Positions 20,970-29,844 of a stretch of DNA of 64,000 nt are shown piece by piece. This DNA comes from Methylobacterium currus. GTDB lineage: Bacteria; Pseudomonadota; Alphaproteobacteria; Rhizobiales; Beijerinckiaceae. A program made the position numbers and the translations under genes. Within the stretch, counting starts at the first letter, position 1. Each line of letters begins with the position of its first letter. The stretch spans positions 5,201,001 to 5,265,000 of the forward strand of contig NZ_CP028843.1 in the NCBI RefSeq assembly GCF_003058325.1, read 5' to 3'. Under the pieces are notes generated by a model. It was not told the origin of the DNA. It saw only the letters and a list, made by a program, of their open reading frames with translations, and searched no databases.

Positions 20970-21214
20970 GGCGTTGCTTTCGTCCCGTCCTTGGATCGCG
21001 CGTCTCACGATGGGCGCCGCGTCGATCCTGTGTAGCGGCGGGATGCCGGAGAACGCAACGCGGGCCAAGTAACGCGGACCAAGTGTGGCGGGCCGGGCGC
21101 GCCCGCCCGCAAAAGGCCGCACTTGCCGTGCTTGAGAGCACCCGGTGCTTGTGCGGCCGGCGGGGGGCGCCTAACCAGCATCGACGCGGGAGGGGGCCCG
21201 ACCGCAGCCGGCCG

Positions 21215-22381
21215 ATGAGACAGATCGAGCGATACATCTTCCGCATCGCCTTCGGGGCCTTCCTGTCGTGCCTGATCGGCCTCACCGGCGTGATCTGGGT
21301 GACGCAGGCCCTGCGCGAGCTGGACCTGATCACCGCCAAGGGCCAGACCCTGCTGATCTTCTTCCTGATCACCGGCCTGTCGCTGCCCACCCTGATCACC
21401 GTGATCGCGCCGGTCGCCCTGTTCATCGCGGTGGTCTACGCGCTGAACAAGCTCAACGGCGATTCCGAACTGATCGTGATGAGCGCGGCGGGCATGTCGC
21501 CGCGCCACCTGATGCGGCCGTTCCTGACGCTCGCCCTCCTCGTCAGTGCGGCGATCGGTTTCCTGACCATCCAGGTGATGCCGTCGAGCTTCCAGGAGCT
21601 GCGCGACGTGCTCACCCGCGTGCGCGGCGACTTCATCGCCAACGTGGTCAAGGAGGGGCAGTTCACCACGCTGGACAGCGGCATCACCTTCCACTTCCGC
21701 GAGCGGGCGCCGAACGGGGCGCTGCTCGGCATCTTCATGCAGGACCGGCGCGAGGCCGGCCGCACGGTGGTCTACCTCGCCGAGCGCGGCCAGGCGGTCG
21801 ATCTCGACGGGCAGACCTACCTCGTGCTCGAGAAGGGCAGCATCCACCGCCAGCAGCCCGGCAGCCGCGACACCTCGATCATCACCTTCCAGCGCTACGC
21901 CGTCGACCTCGCGGCGTTCACGCCGCCCGATGCCGACACGATCTACAAGCCGCGCGAGCGCTCGACCGTGCAGCTGATGTTCCCGAACCCGGACGAGACC
22001 TACTACAAGCTGACCAAGGGCCGCTTCCGGGCCGAATTGCACGACCGGCTGTCCTCCTGGCTCTACCCGCTGGCGCTCGGGCTGATCGCCTTCGCGGCGC
22101 TCGGCGACCCGCGCACCACCCGCCAGGGACGGGGCCTCGCCGTCGCGGGGGCCATCGCCGCCGTGGTGGGGTTGCGCATCGCGGGCTTCGCCGCGGCGAG
22201 CGCGGCGGTGCGCAGCCAGGGAGCCGTGACGGCGGTCTACGCCGTGCCGCTCGTCGCGATCGCGCTGTCGCTCCTCGTCGCCACCCAGGGCAACCGGGTG
22301 CGGGCCTTCAACGCGGGCGTGGCCGCGCGGCTGCGCCGCTTCTCGGGGGCGGTCCCGGTCCTGCGGGCACGGGCGGGCTGA
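21215..22381 (+). CDS. lptF: LPS export ABC transporter permease LptF
   Basis: One of two permeases of the LptB2FG complex that pulls lipopolysaccharide out of the inner membrane. The 388 aa protein starts IERYIFRIAFGAFL and has the expected layout: TM1-3, a periplasmic beta-jellyroll domain from about residue 125 to 255, then TM4-6 (LSSWLYPLALGLIAFAALG and later). The start ATG at 21215 follows GGGAGGGGG 20 bases upstream, so the ribosome-binding site is not tight. lptG begins five bases after the stop. The open frame upstream to 21083 is not used. Confidence 0.94.
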   Translation: MRQIERYIFRIAFGAFLSCLIGLTGVIWVTQALRELDLITAKGQTLLIFFLITGLSLPTLITVIAPVALFIAVVYALNKLNGDSELIVMSAAGMSPRHLMRPFLTLALLVSAAIGFLTIQVMPSSFQELRDVLTRVRGDFIANVVKEGQFTTLDSGITFHFRERAPNGALLGIFMQDRREAGRTVVYLAERGQAVDLDGQTYLVLEKGSIHRQQPGSRDTSIITFQRYAVDLAAFTPPDADTIYKPRERSTVQLMFPNPDETYYKLTKGRFRAELHDRLSSWLYPLALGLIAFAALGDPRTTRQGRGLAVAGAIAAVVGLRIAGFAAASAAVRSQGAVTAVYAVPLVAIALSLLVATQGNRVRAFNAGVAARLRRFSGAVPVLRARAG

Positions 22382-22386
22382 CGACG

Positions 22387-23475
22387 ATGCTGATCGGCGT
22401 CACCCTCGGCCGCTACCTGGCGGCGCGCTTCCTGCGCATGATCCTGGGGGTCTTCCTCACGGTCTTCGCCCTCGTCTACACCCTCGACTTCGTCGAGCTG
22501 ATGCGGCGCGCCGGCGATGCCGAGGGCGCCTCGGCCGCCGTGATGGCGCGGCTCGCGCTGTTCCGCACCCCGGCGGTGGCCGAGCAGGTGCTGCCCTTCG
22601 CGATCCTGTTCGGCGCCATGGCGGCGCTGCTCCAGCTCAGCCGCAAGCTCGAACTGGTAGTGGCGCGGGCCGCCGGCATCTCGGCCTGGCAGTTCCTGCA
22701 GCCCGGCGCCCTGGTGGCGCTCGGCATCGGCGCCTTCACGGTCGGGGTCTACAACCCGGTCTCGGCCGAGCTGAAGCAGCGCTCGACCGAGATCGAGGCC
22801 AAGATCTTCGCCAAATCCGCGAAGGCCGCCTCCGGCAAGGACCTGTGGATCCGCCAGCGCAGCCTCGACGGCCAGGCGATCATCCGGGCCGAGACCGCGA
22901 TCGAGGGCACCACGACGCTCGCCGGCGTGGCGGTCTTCACCTTCGACGAAGCGGGCGCCTTCACCCAGGAGATGCAGGCGGCCCGGGCCACCCTGCATGA
23001 CGGCTACTGGGAATTGCAGGACGTGCGGGTGCAGGGGATGGATCAGGAGCCGCAGAGCTACGACACCTACCTGATCGCCTCGACGCTCGACCCCTCGCAG
23101 GTGCGCCAGCGCTTCACCCCGCCGGAATCCGTGCCTTTCTGGCAACTCCGCCAGACGATCGCCCGGACCGAGCGGGCGGGACTCGACGCCACGCGTTACC
23201 GTCTGCAGTACGACGTGCTGATGGCCCGTCCGGTGCTGTTCCTGGCGATGGTGCTGGTGGCGGCATCGGTTTCATTAAGGTTCTTCCGCTTTGGTGGCAT
23301 CGGCAAGATGGTGCTCGGCGGCGTCGCGGCGGGCTTCGTGCTCTACGTGGCACGCCAGGTGATGGAGGGCCTCGGCGCCTCTGGATTGGTCGCGGCGCCG
23401 GTGGCGGCGTGGTTCCCCGCCGTGGTAGGGAGTCTTCTCGGAACGCTCGCGCTTCTGCATCTGGAGGACGGCTGA
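22387..23475 (+). CDS. lptG: LPS export ABC transporter permease LptG
   Basis: Second LPS-export permease, 362 aa. It starts MLIGVTLGRYLAARFLRMIL. The family features are all visible: LPFAILFGAMAALLQLSRKLELVVARAAGIS (short parts LPFAILFGAMAAL and LELVVARAAGIS), a periplasmic domain, and C-terminal TMs with MARPVLFLAMVLVAASVSLR. The ATG lies at 22387, five bases after lptF. Its stop TGA overlaps the lptD ATG (TGATG), so lptF-lptG-lptD form one transcription unit. The ATPase lptB lies elsewhere. Confidence 0.95.
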   Translation: MLIGVTLGRYLAARFLRMILGVFLTVFALVYTLDFVELMRRAGDAEGASAAVMARLALFRTPAVAEQVLPFAILFGAMAALLQLSRKLELVVARAAGISAWQFLQPGALVALGIGAFTVGVYNPVSAELKQRSTEIEAKIFAKSAKAASGKDLWIRQRSLDGQAIIRAETAIEGTTTLAGVAVFTFDEAGAFTQEMQAARATLHDGYWELQDVRVQGMDQEPQSYDTYLIASTLDPSQVRQRFTPPESVPFWQLRQTIARTERAGLDATRYRLQYDVLMARPVLFLAMVLVAASVSLRFFRFGGIGKMVLGGVAAGFVLYVARQVMEGLGASGLVAAPVAAWFPAVVGSLLGTLALLHLEDG

Positions 23476-26144
23476 TGCCCAACCTCCGGAGACGCGGCGC
23501 GGGCATAGCGGGTGCGGGGATGGGTCGAGTCGTGCGTAAGGCTGCGGGCGCCGCGGTCACGGGATCCCTGACGGTTCTGCTGGCTGCCGCCGTGACGGTG
23601 GGCGCGGGCGGGCCTGCGCACGCGCAGGGCACGCTCAACGACCGCCTGGCGGCGCGCTCCGCCAAGAACCAGGGCAAGCCCGGCAGCGGCGATGAGCGCC
23701 TGCTCGTCGAGGCCAAGGAGCTCGTCTACGACAACGACCGCAACACGGTCTCGGCCGTCGGCAATGCCGAATTGCATTACGGCCCGCGCACCCTGCTGGC
23801 CGACCGCGTGCGCTACGACCGCAACACCGGACGGGTCTTCGCGGAGGGCAATGTCCGCCTCACCGACGAGACCGGCGCGGTGGTCACCGGCGACCGGATG
23901 GAGCTGACCGACGACTTCAAGTCCGGCTTCATCGACTCGCTGCGCATCCAGCAGACCATCGAGCAGCGCGGCCGCCCGGCCCGGGTGCGGTTCTCCGCCC
24001 CGCGGGCGGAGCGCATCGAGGGCGAGACCACGACCTTCGAGTACGGCACCTATACCGCCTGCGAGCCGTGCAAGGACCATCCCGAGCGGCCGCCCCTGTG
24101 GCAGGTCAAGGCGGCGCGGATCATCCACAACAACGAGGAGCGCCGGATCTACTACGAGGACTCGTACCTCGAAGTGGCCGGGATCCCGATCGCCTACCTG
24201 CCTTATTTCTACTCGCCCGACCCGACGGTGCGCCGCGATACCGGCTTCCTGGCGCCGCACTTCGTGTCCTCGAACGTGCTCGGCTACGGCATCGGCACGC
24301 CGTTCTTCTGGAACATCGCGCCCGATTACGACCTCACCGTCGAGCCGACCTTCCTGTCGAAGCAGGGGGTGCTCGGCCAGGCCGAGTGGCGCCAGCGGCT
24401 GGCCAACGGCTTCTACAACGTCCGGGTCAGCGGCATCTTCCAGTCGACGCCGAGCGCCTTCCTGCCCGGGCCCCTCGGCTCGGGCGACCGCGACTTCCGC
24501 GGCTCGATCGAATCGGCCGGCCAGTTCTACCTCGGCCAGAACTGGCGCGCCGGCTGGGACGTCGTCGGCGTCACCGACAAATGGTTCCTCGACAATTACC
24601 GCATCCGCAACCAGACGATCAGCACGGACTATTTCCGCGAGGCGGTCTCGACCGCCTACCTGATCGGCCAGGGCGACCGCTCGTGGTTCGAGGCGCGGGG
24701 CTACTACTTCAAGGGCCTGTCGACCTACGACTGGCAGAAGCAGCAGCCGATCGTCGCCCCGGTGATCGACTACGACAAGCGCCGCGACGGGCCGGACCCG
24801 ATCGGCGGCGAGGTGCGGTTCCAGGCCAACTTCACGCACCTGACCCGGGACGCGACGCAGTACACCCAGATCCCGCGCACCGGGACCTACCTGCTCAGCC
24901 CGAGCGTCAACGGCATCTCGTTCCCGCTCTACAGCACCTGCTCGGTGTTCGAGCGCGGGCAGTGCCTGGTGAGCGGGCTGGCCGGCGACACCACCCGGGC
25001 GACCGCCCAGGTGTCGTGGCGGCGCACCTTCACGGACGAATTCGGCCAGCGCTGGCAGCCCTTCGCCTACCTGCGCGGCGACGCGTTCTTCGTGAACCCG
25101 AACACGACCGGCTACCAGAATCCCGAGGTCACGAACCTCTTCTCGCCGGAATCGAACTTCTCCGGCCGGGTGATGCCGGCGGTCGGCCTCGAATACCGCT
25201 ATCCCTTCGTCGCCGATATGGGCCCGCTCGGAGTCCACACGGTGTCTCCAATCGTCCAGGTCATCGCGCGGCCGAGCGAGACCCATATCGGCCGCCTGCC
25301 GAACGAGGACGCCCAGAGCCTCGTCTTCGACGACACCTCGCTGTTCGAGTGGGACAAGTTCTCCGGCTACGACCGGGTCGAGGGCGGCGTGCGCGCCAAT
25401 CTGGGCGCCGAGTACTCGATCACCGGCCGCAACGGCTTCTACATGAACGCGATGTTCGGCGAGTCGATCGCGCTCGCCGGCGTCAACTCGTTCCGCCGCG
25501 GTGACATCGCCAATGTGGGACGCGATTCCGGCCTCGAGACCACTCGCTCGGACTTCGTCTCGCGCTTCCAGGTCTCGCCGAACCAGAACATCAGCTTCAT
25601 CACCCGGGCCCGGTTCGACAACGCCACCTTCGCGCTCAAGCGCTTCGAGAGCGGGATCACGGCGAAGTTCGCGCCGTTCCTGCCCCTCGAGACCTCGCTG
25701 ATCTATGCCCGCTACGAGGCGCAGCCCGAGCTCGGCTACGATCGCCGCCGCGAGGGCCTCCAGGCCTCGGCCCTCTACAACATCACGCCGAACTGGTTCG
25801 TGACCGGCTCGGTGCTGTTCGACCTCTCGCACTACCTCCAGGTGCGCGAGTTCTACGCCACCGCGGCCCAGGCCTATTTCCTCAACCCGGTCGGCACGGC
25901 GCCGACCTACGACAAGGCGGACAAGTTCTACGTCTCCTCGTCGGGCCTCGGCTTCGGCTATCGCGACGAGTGCACCACGATCTCGCTGAACTACCTGTCC
26001 TCGCCGATCGAGACGGCGTCGGGCCTGCGCGAGCGCAACCGCACCTTCCTGCTGCGGATCGAGCTGCGCACCCTCGGCGAGGCGAATTTCCGCCAGAACC
26101 TCAGCACCACCACGACGGCGGACGGCATCGCCACGGCCCGGTGA
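23475..26144 (+). CDS. lptD: LPS-assembly outer-membrane protein LptD
   Basis: Outer-membrane barrel that inserts lipopolysaccharide into the outer leaflet together with LptE. The 889 aa precursor has a long basic signal region with a hydrophobic core (SLTVLLAAAVTVGAGGPAHA), cleaved near residue 50. A periplasmic OstA beta-jellyroll follows (LLVEAKELVYDNDRNTVSAV, DRVRYDRNTGRVFAEGNVRL), then a large C-terminal barrel. Cysteines in YGTYTACEPCKDH, YSTCSVFERGQC and DECTTISLNY may form the disulfides seen in LptD. The start overlaps the lptG stop. It is about 100 residues longer than E. coli LptD, usual for this class. Confidence 0.94.
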   Translation: MPNLRRRGAGIAGAGMGRVVRKAAGAAVTGSLTVLLAAAVTVGAGGPAHAQGTLNDRLAARSAKNQGKPGSGDERLLVEAKELVYDNDRNTVSAVGNAELHYGPRTLLADRVRYDRNTGRVFAEGNVRLTDETGAVVTGDRMELTDDFKSGFIDSLRIQQTIEQRGRPARVRFSAPRAERIEGETTTFEYGTYTACEPCKDHPERPPLWQVKAARIIHNNEERRIYYEDSYLEVAGIPIAYLPYFYSPDPTVRRDTGFLAPHFVSSNVLGYGIGTPFFWNIAPDYDLTVEPTFLSKQGVLGQAEWRQRLANGFYNVRVSGIFQSTPSAFLPGPLGSGDRDFRGSIESAGQFYLGQNWRAGWDVVGVTDKWFLDNYRIRNQTISTDYFREAVSTAYLIGQGDRSWFEARGYYFKGLSTYDWQKQQPIVAPVIDYDKRRDGPDPIGGEVRFQANFTHLTRDATQYTQIPRTGTYLLSPSVNGISFPLYSTCSVFERGQCLVSGLAGDTTRATAQVSWRRTFTDEFGQRWQPFAYLRGDAFFVNPNTTGYQNPEVTNLFSPESNFSGRVMPAVGLEYRYPFVADMGPLGVHTVSPIVQVIARPSETHIGRLPNEDAQSLVFDDTSLFEWDKFSGYDRVEGGVRANLGAEYSITGRNGFYMNAMFGESIALAGVNSFRRGDIANVGRDSGLETTRSDFVSRFQVSPNQNISFITRARFDNATFALKRFESGITAKFAPFLPLETSLIYARYEAQPELGYDRRREGLQASALYNITPNWFVTGSVLFDLSHYLQVREFYATAAQAYFLNPVGTAPTYDKADKFYVSSSGLGFGYRDECTTISLNYLSSPIETASGLRERNRTFLLRIELRTLGEANFRQNLSTTTTADGIATAR

Positions 26145-26151
26145 CGGGTCC

Positions 26152-26178
26152 CATGCGCCCCGTTCGCCGGGGCGCATG
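26152..26178 (+). terminator. Hairpin after lptD
   Basis: CATGCGCCCC and GGGGCGCATG, 10-bp perfect arms with a seven-base loop, eight bases past the lptD stop. There is no T run, so it may be a Rho-assisted or weak terminator, or may protect the mRNA end. It also lies downstream of the convergent DUF1640-like gene. Confidence 0.55.
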
Positions 26179-26201
26179 ACATGACCAGGGCGCCTGCCGG
26201 C

Positions 26202-26582
26202 TCAGGGGCGGACGACGCGCACGAGCGCGATGACCGCGCCGAGGATGATCAGCGTCCGGAACCCGATCGTTCCAAACGTGCACTTGATGGTCTCCGAGCG
26301 CTGATGCTCCAGCTTGGTCTCCAGGCGAGACTCGGGCTCGCGTAGCTCCGATTTGAGTTCGGTCCGGAGCGTCTGCATGTCGTGCGTCAAATCCGTCCGA
26401 AGCGCCTGCATCTCATGGCGCAACCCCGTATCCAGAGTTTGCAAGCCACTCTTCGTCGCGAGATCGCCCTGAACGGCTTCCGAGACGGCAACGGCGAACC
26501 CTTCCGCTTGCTCCGGCGACAGCTGCGCTTTGTCGCGCAAGGTCCGGGCGAACGTCAGCGTGTCGAAGGCGACGCTTGCCAT
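26202..26582 (-). CDS. Small coiled-coil membrane protein (DUF1640/CCDC90-like)
   Basis: A 126 aa protein with three parts. A short N-terminal region contains [21 protein letters not shown] central heptad-rich stretch ([39 protein letters not shown]) is strongly predicted as a coiled coil. A single C-terminal membrane segment ([17 protein letters not shown]) ends the protein. This plan fits the DUF1640/CCDC90 group, whose animal members sit in the mitochondrial inner membrane; the bacterial role is unknown. It lies alone on the minus strand between lptD and pdxA, and its base composition is less GC-rich than both. Confidence 0.7.
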   Translation of the reverse strand: MASVAFDTLTFARTLRDKAQLSPEQAEGFAVAVSEAVQGDLATKSGLQTLDTGLRHEMQALRTDLTHDMQTLRTELKSELREPESRLETKLEHQRSETIKCTFGTIGFRTLIILGAVIALVRVVRP

Positions 26583-26738
26583 GGGGCGGATTGATCCGAG
26601 AGCTGGACTGTCGAAGGGTGTCCGAAGCCAACCGCCGCCGCAACGGAAGGTTCGCTTCAAGGAGCACGCGGCGCTTGCCCGGCGGGAGCCGGGATGCGAT
26701 GGCGCGAGGAGAGGCGCCACCACGCAACGGGACCCGCG

Positions 26739-27761
26739 ATGACCACAGCCCTCGCGCTGACACAGGGCGATCCGGCCGGGATCGGCCCGGAGATCACCCT
26801 GCGGGCCTGGCTCGCCCGGGAAGAGCACGGCCTGGCACCGTTCTTCGTCATCGGCGACCCGGATTTCCTGAAAAACATCGCCGCCCGGCTCGGCCTCGCG
26901 GTGCCGCTCGCCGACGCGACGCCCGAGAATGCGGCGGACGCCTTCGCCCACGCCCTGCCGGTGATGCGCCTGCCGGACGGGCTCACGGTCGCGGCCGAGC
27001 CCGGCCGACCCGATCCGGCGAGCGCGGCCGGAACCCTCGCCTCGATCGAGGAGGCGGTGCGGCTGGTGCAGGCCGGCCGGGCGCCGGCCCTCGTCACCAA
27101 CCCGATCGCCAAGCACGTCCTCTACGAGGCGGGCTTCCGCCATCCCGGCCACACCGAATACCTGGCCGCCCTCGCCGCCGAGCCCGGCGAAGCCCCGCCG
27201 ACGCCCGTGATGCTGCTGTGGTCGGCAGAATTGGCGGTGGTGCCGGTGACGATCCACGTGGCGCTCCGCCGGGTGCCCGACCTCCTCACCGCCGACCTCG
27301 TGGTCGAGACTGCCCGCATCGTCGACCGGGACATGCGGGCCCGCTTCGGCCTGCGCGCCCCGCGCCTGGTGCTCGCCGGGCTCAACCCGCATGCGGGCGA
27401 GGCCGGCACGATGGGCACCGAGGATCGCGACGTGCTGGCGCCCGCCATCGAGGCCTTGCGGGCGGAGGGGATCGCCATCACGGGCCCGCACCCGGCCGAT
27501 ACCCTGTTCCACGCCCGCGCCCGGGCCACCTACGACGTGGCGCTCGCCCCGACCCACGACCAGGCCCTGATCCCGATCAAGACGATCGCCTTCGACGAGG
27601 GCGTGAACGTGACCCTCGGGCTGCCCTTCCTGCGCACCTCGCCCGACCACGGCACCGCCTTCGACATCGCCGGCAAGGGCCTCGCCAAGCCCGACAGCCT
27701 GATCGCCGCCCTGAAGCTCGCCGGCCGGCTGACCCGAACCCAAGAAGGAGCGTCGGCGTGA
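26739..27761 (+). CDS. pdxA: 4-hydroxythreonine-4-phosphate dehydrogenase PdxA
   Basis: NAD- and metal-dependent dehydrogenase of the DXP-dependent pyridoxal phosphate pathway, 340 aa. The N-terminal [33 protein letters not shown] with metal-site His, [15 protein letters not shown] and [12 protein letters not shown] blocks are conserved. The ATG at 26739 gives [11 protein letters not shown] close to the start, as in homologues. Its stop overlaps the rsmA GTG start (GTGA), and the two form a conserved pdxA-rsmA pair. Confidence 0.96.
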   Translation: MTTALALTQGDPAGIGPEITLRAWLAREEHGLAPFFVIGDPDFLKNIAARLGLAVPLADATPENAADAFAHALPVMRLPDGLTVAAEPGRPDPASAAGTLASIEEAVRLVQAGRAPALVTNPIAKHVLYEAGFRHPGHTEYLAALAAEPGEAPPTPVMLLWSAELAVVPVTIHVALRRVPDLLTADLVVETARIVDRDMRARFGLRAPRLVLAGLNPHAGEAGTMGTEDRDVLAPAIEALRAEGIAITGPHPADTLFHARARATYDVALAPTHDQALIPIKTIAFDEGVNVTLGLPFLRTSPDHGTAFDIAGKGLAKPDSLIAALKLAGRLTRTQEGASA

Positions 27762-28594
27762 GCGCCCCGGACGGTCTGCCGCCGCTGCGGGAGGTGGTGC
27801 AGGCGCACGACCTGATGCCCCGCCGCTCGCTCGGCCAGAATTTCTTGTTCGACCTGAACCTCACCGGCCGGATCGCCCGGTCGTCGGGGCCGCTCGAGGG
27901 CGTGACGGTGGTCGAGGTCGGCCCCGGTCCCGGCGGCCTGACCCGGGCGCTCCTGATGCACGGCGCGGCCAAGGTGATCGCGGTCGAGCGCGATCCCCGC
28001 GCCCTGCCGGCGCTCGCCGAGATCGCCGCGCATTACCCCGGCCGCCTGGAGGTGGTGGAGGCCGACGCCCTGGACTTCGACCCGCGGCCGCTGATCGGCG
28101 AAGGGCCGGCCCGCATCGTCGCGAACCTCCCCTACAATGTCGGCACGCCGCTCCTCACCGGCTGGCTCACGCCGGAGGCCTGGCCGCCCTGGTGGGACTC
28201 GCTGACCCTGATGTTCCAGCGCGAGGTCGCCGAGCGCATCGTCGCCGACGAGGGCGACCGGGCGAATTACGGCCGGCTCGGGGTGCTGTGCGGCTGGCGC
28301 ACGCAGGCCCAGATCCTGTTCGACGTGCCGCCCTCCGCCTTCGTGCCGCCGCCGAAGGTGACATCGAGCGTGGTGCGGCTGGTGCCGCGGCCCGAGCCCC
28401 TGCCCTGCCGGGTCCGGGCCCTCGAAGCCGTGACCGGCGCCGCCTTCGGCCAGCGCCGCAAGATGCTGCGCCAGAGCCTCAAGGCCGCGACCCCGGACCC
28501 TGCCCGCCTGCTCGCCGCCGCCGGCGTTCCGGAGACGGCACGGGCCGAGGAGGTGCCGGTCGAGGGGTTCGTGGCGATGGCGCGGGTGCTCTGA
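27758..28594 (+). CDS. rsmA: 16S rRNA dimethyladenosine transferase RsmA (KsgA)
   Basis: Methylates two adjacent adenines near the 3' end of 16S rRNA using S-adenosylmethionine; loss gives kasugamycin resistance. At 278 aa it is of typical size. [11 protein letters not shown], the SAM motif [15 protein letters not shown], the [14 protein letters not shown] active-site block and [12 protein letters not shown] are all present. The start is a GTG at 27758 with AAGAAGGAG about eight bases upstream, inside the end of pdxA, so it is coupled to pdxA. Confidence 0.96.
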   Translation: MSAPDGLPPLREVVQAHDLMPRRSLGQNFLFDLNLTGRIARSSGPLEGVTVVEVGPGPGGLTRALLMHGAAKVIAVERDPRALPALAEIAAHYPGRLEVVEADALDFDPRPLIGEGPARIVANLPYNVGTPLLTGWLTPEAWPPWWDSLTLMFQREVAERIVADEGDRANYGRLGVLCGWRTQAQILFDVPPSAFVPPPKVTSSVVRLVPRPEPLPCRVRALEAVTGAAFGQRRKMLRQSLKAATPDPARLLAAAGVPETARAEEVPVEGFVAMARVL

Positions 28595-28600
28595 ATGCGA

Positions 28601-28636
28601 CGAAGCCCCCGATTCCGGACGGAATCGGGGGCTTCG
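28601..28636. terminator. Bidirectional hairpin between rsmA and the Tim44-domain gene
   Basis: Sixteen-base perfect arms (CGAAGCCCCCGATTCC and complement) around GGAC lie six bases past the rsmA stop and 39 bases past the end of the convergent gene. The stem is long and GC-rich but has no T run on either side. The position between converging genes supports a shared terminator. Confidence 0.7.
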
Positions 28637-28675
28637 CAAGGGCCGCAGGGAGCGTGGCTCCCGGCGGCAGAACCG

Positions 28676-29656
28676 TTAGCGGGTCTGCTGGATGGCCGAG
28701 ACCACCCATGGGCCGCCGCGCTCGCGCAGGAAGGTCCAGACCTCCGTCGCCTCGGGCGGGTTGGTCTCGACGACCCGGCCGCTGGCGCGCTCGATCAGCG
28801 CGTCGCGCAGGGTGTAGCGCATCGCCACGGTGGCGTAGTCGACCGGACCCTCGCGCCAGGACTCGGCGAGGTCGCCCTGCTGCAGCTTCACGTCGGCGAT
28901 CTTGTTGACCAGGCCGCGGGCGGTGTTGGCCCGCAGCTCCTCGGTGAAGTAGCTGGCCATCTCCGGCGTCGTCAGGCGGCGCAGGGTACCGATGTCCTCG
29001 GCGCCGTAGGCCAGCTGGACCTGGCCGAGCGTGCGCTCGAACGCCTCGAAATCCTGCGGGCCGATGCCGACCTCGTCGCGCTGGGCCGGGCGGGCCTGCG
29101 CGGCCGCGCCGCCGCCGAGGCCGGCCAAGCCACCCAGCGGATTGCCACCGAGAGGATTGCCACCGAGAGGACCGCCCGGACGGGGACCGGCCGCCGGGCC
29201 GCTACGGTTATAGGCGCCCGCCATGGCCGGCTCGGCCTGACGGCGGCGGAAGAAGCGCAGGACCAGCATCACCACGCCGACCAGCAGGCCGATCTGCAGC
29301 AGCAGGCCGAGGAACGAGGCGATGCCGCCGAGGCCGCCGAAGAAGCCGCCGCCGACCAGCGCGCCGAGCAGGCCCGCGCCGAGCAGGCCGGCGAAGAAGC
29401 CGCCGCCGAAGCGCCGCTGCGGCGCGGCCGGGGCGCCCATCTGCGGGCCTGCTTGCGTCATCGAGCGCTGCATCGGCGCCGGGGCGCCGGGGGCGGTCGC
29501 GGTGGGGGGCGGGGCCGAGAAGGTCTTGGAGCCACGGGACCCCATCGAGGAGCCGCCGCCGGGACGCGCCTCGCCGGCCGTCGCCGCCACGGCCATCAGG
29601 GCCGCCAGGCCGAAAGCCAGGGCCGTCCGGCGGCCACGGGAGAAGGTGGTCATCAT
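28676..29656 (-). CDS. Tim44-domain membrane protein
   Basis: A 326 aa protein. An N-terminal signal-like segment (LAFGLAALMAVAATAGEA) is followed by a Gly/Pro/Ala-rich region and a glycine-rich membrane segment (LLGAGLLGALVGGGFFGGLGG then FLGLLLQIGLLVGVVMLVL). A repeated NPLGG motif (GGNPLGGNPLGG) comes next. The C-terminal Tim44-like domain, about residues 190-326, contains IGPQDFEAFERTLGQVQ and EVWTFLRERGGPWVVSAIQQ. Bacterial Tim44-domain proteins bind membranes and are of unclear role. The start MMTTFS at 29656 is preferred to the longer open frame. Confidence 0.8.
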   Translation of the reverse strand: MMTTFSRGRRTALAFGLAALMAVAATAGEARPGGGSSMGSRGSKTFSAPPPTATAPGAPAPMQRSMTQAGPQMGAPAAPQRRFGGGFFAGLLGAGLLGALVGGGFFGGLGGIASFLGLLLQIGLLVGVVMLVLRFFRRRQAEPAMAGAYNRSGPAAGPRPGGPLGGNPLGGNPLGGLAGLGGGAAAQARPAQRDEVGIGPQDFEAFERTLGQVQLAYGAEDIGTLRRLTTPEMASYFTEELRANTARGLVNKIADVKLQQGDLAESWREGPVDYATVAMRYTLRDALIERASGRVVETNPPEATEVWTFLRERGGPWVVSAIQQTR

Positions 29657-29844
29657 CGGTTCGTATCGCCTCGTGCCGTCACCAGTGAGGGGCGTCCCGC
29701 CCCTTGCCATGCATATGGGGGTGCGGGTGGCGCAGTAGAAGGGAGGCATCGCGCCGGATGCCTTCCTGTTTGTAACTACACCCGATGAAGAGTCGCCGAT
29801 CGGCGCCAGATCTGCCAAGCGATAAATTTTTGAGATGTCCGGGA

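Noticed and set aside
19462..21426. N-terminal extension of the pepA-coupled membrane protein to 899 codons
   Set aside because: The added part is a shifted-frame shadow of pepA; the GTG at 19461 overlapping the pepA stop is the sensible start.
28601..28636. Possible CRISPR repeat or attenuator in the hairpin after rsmA
   Set aside because: It is a single hairpin between converging genes, with no spaced copies; a terminator is enough to explain it.
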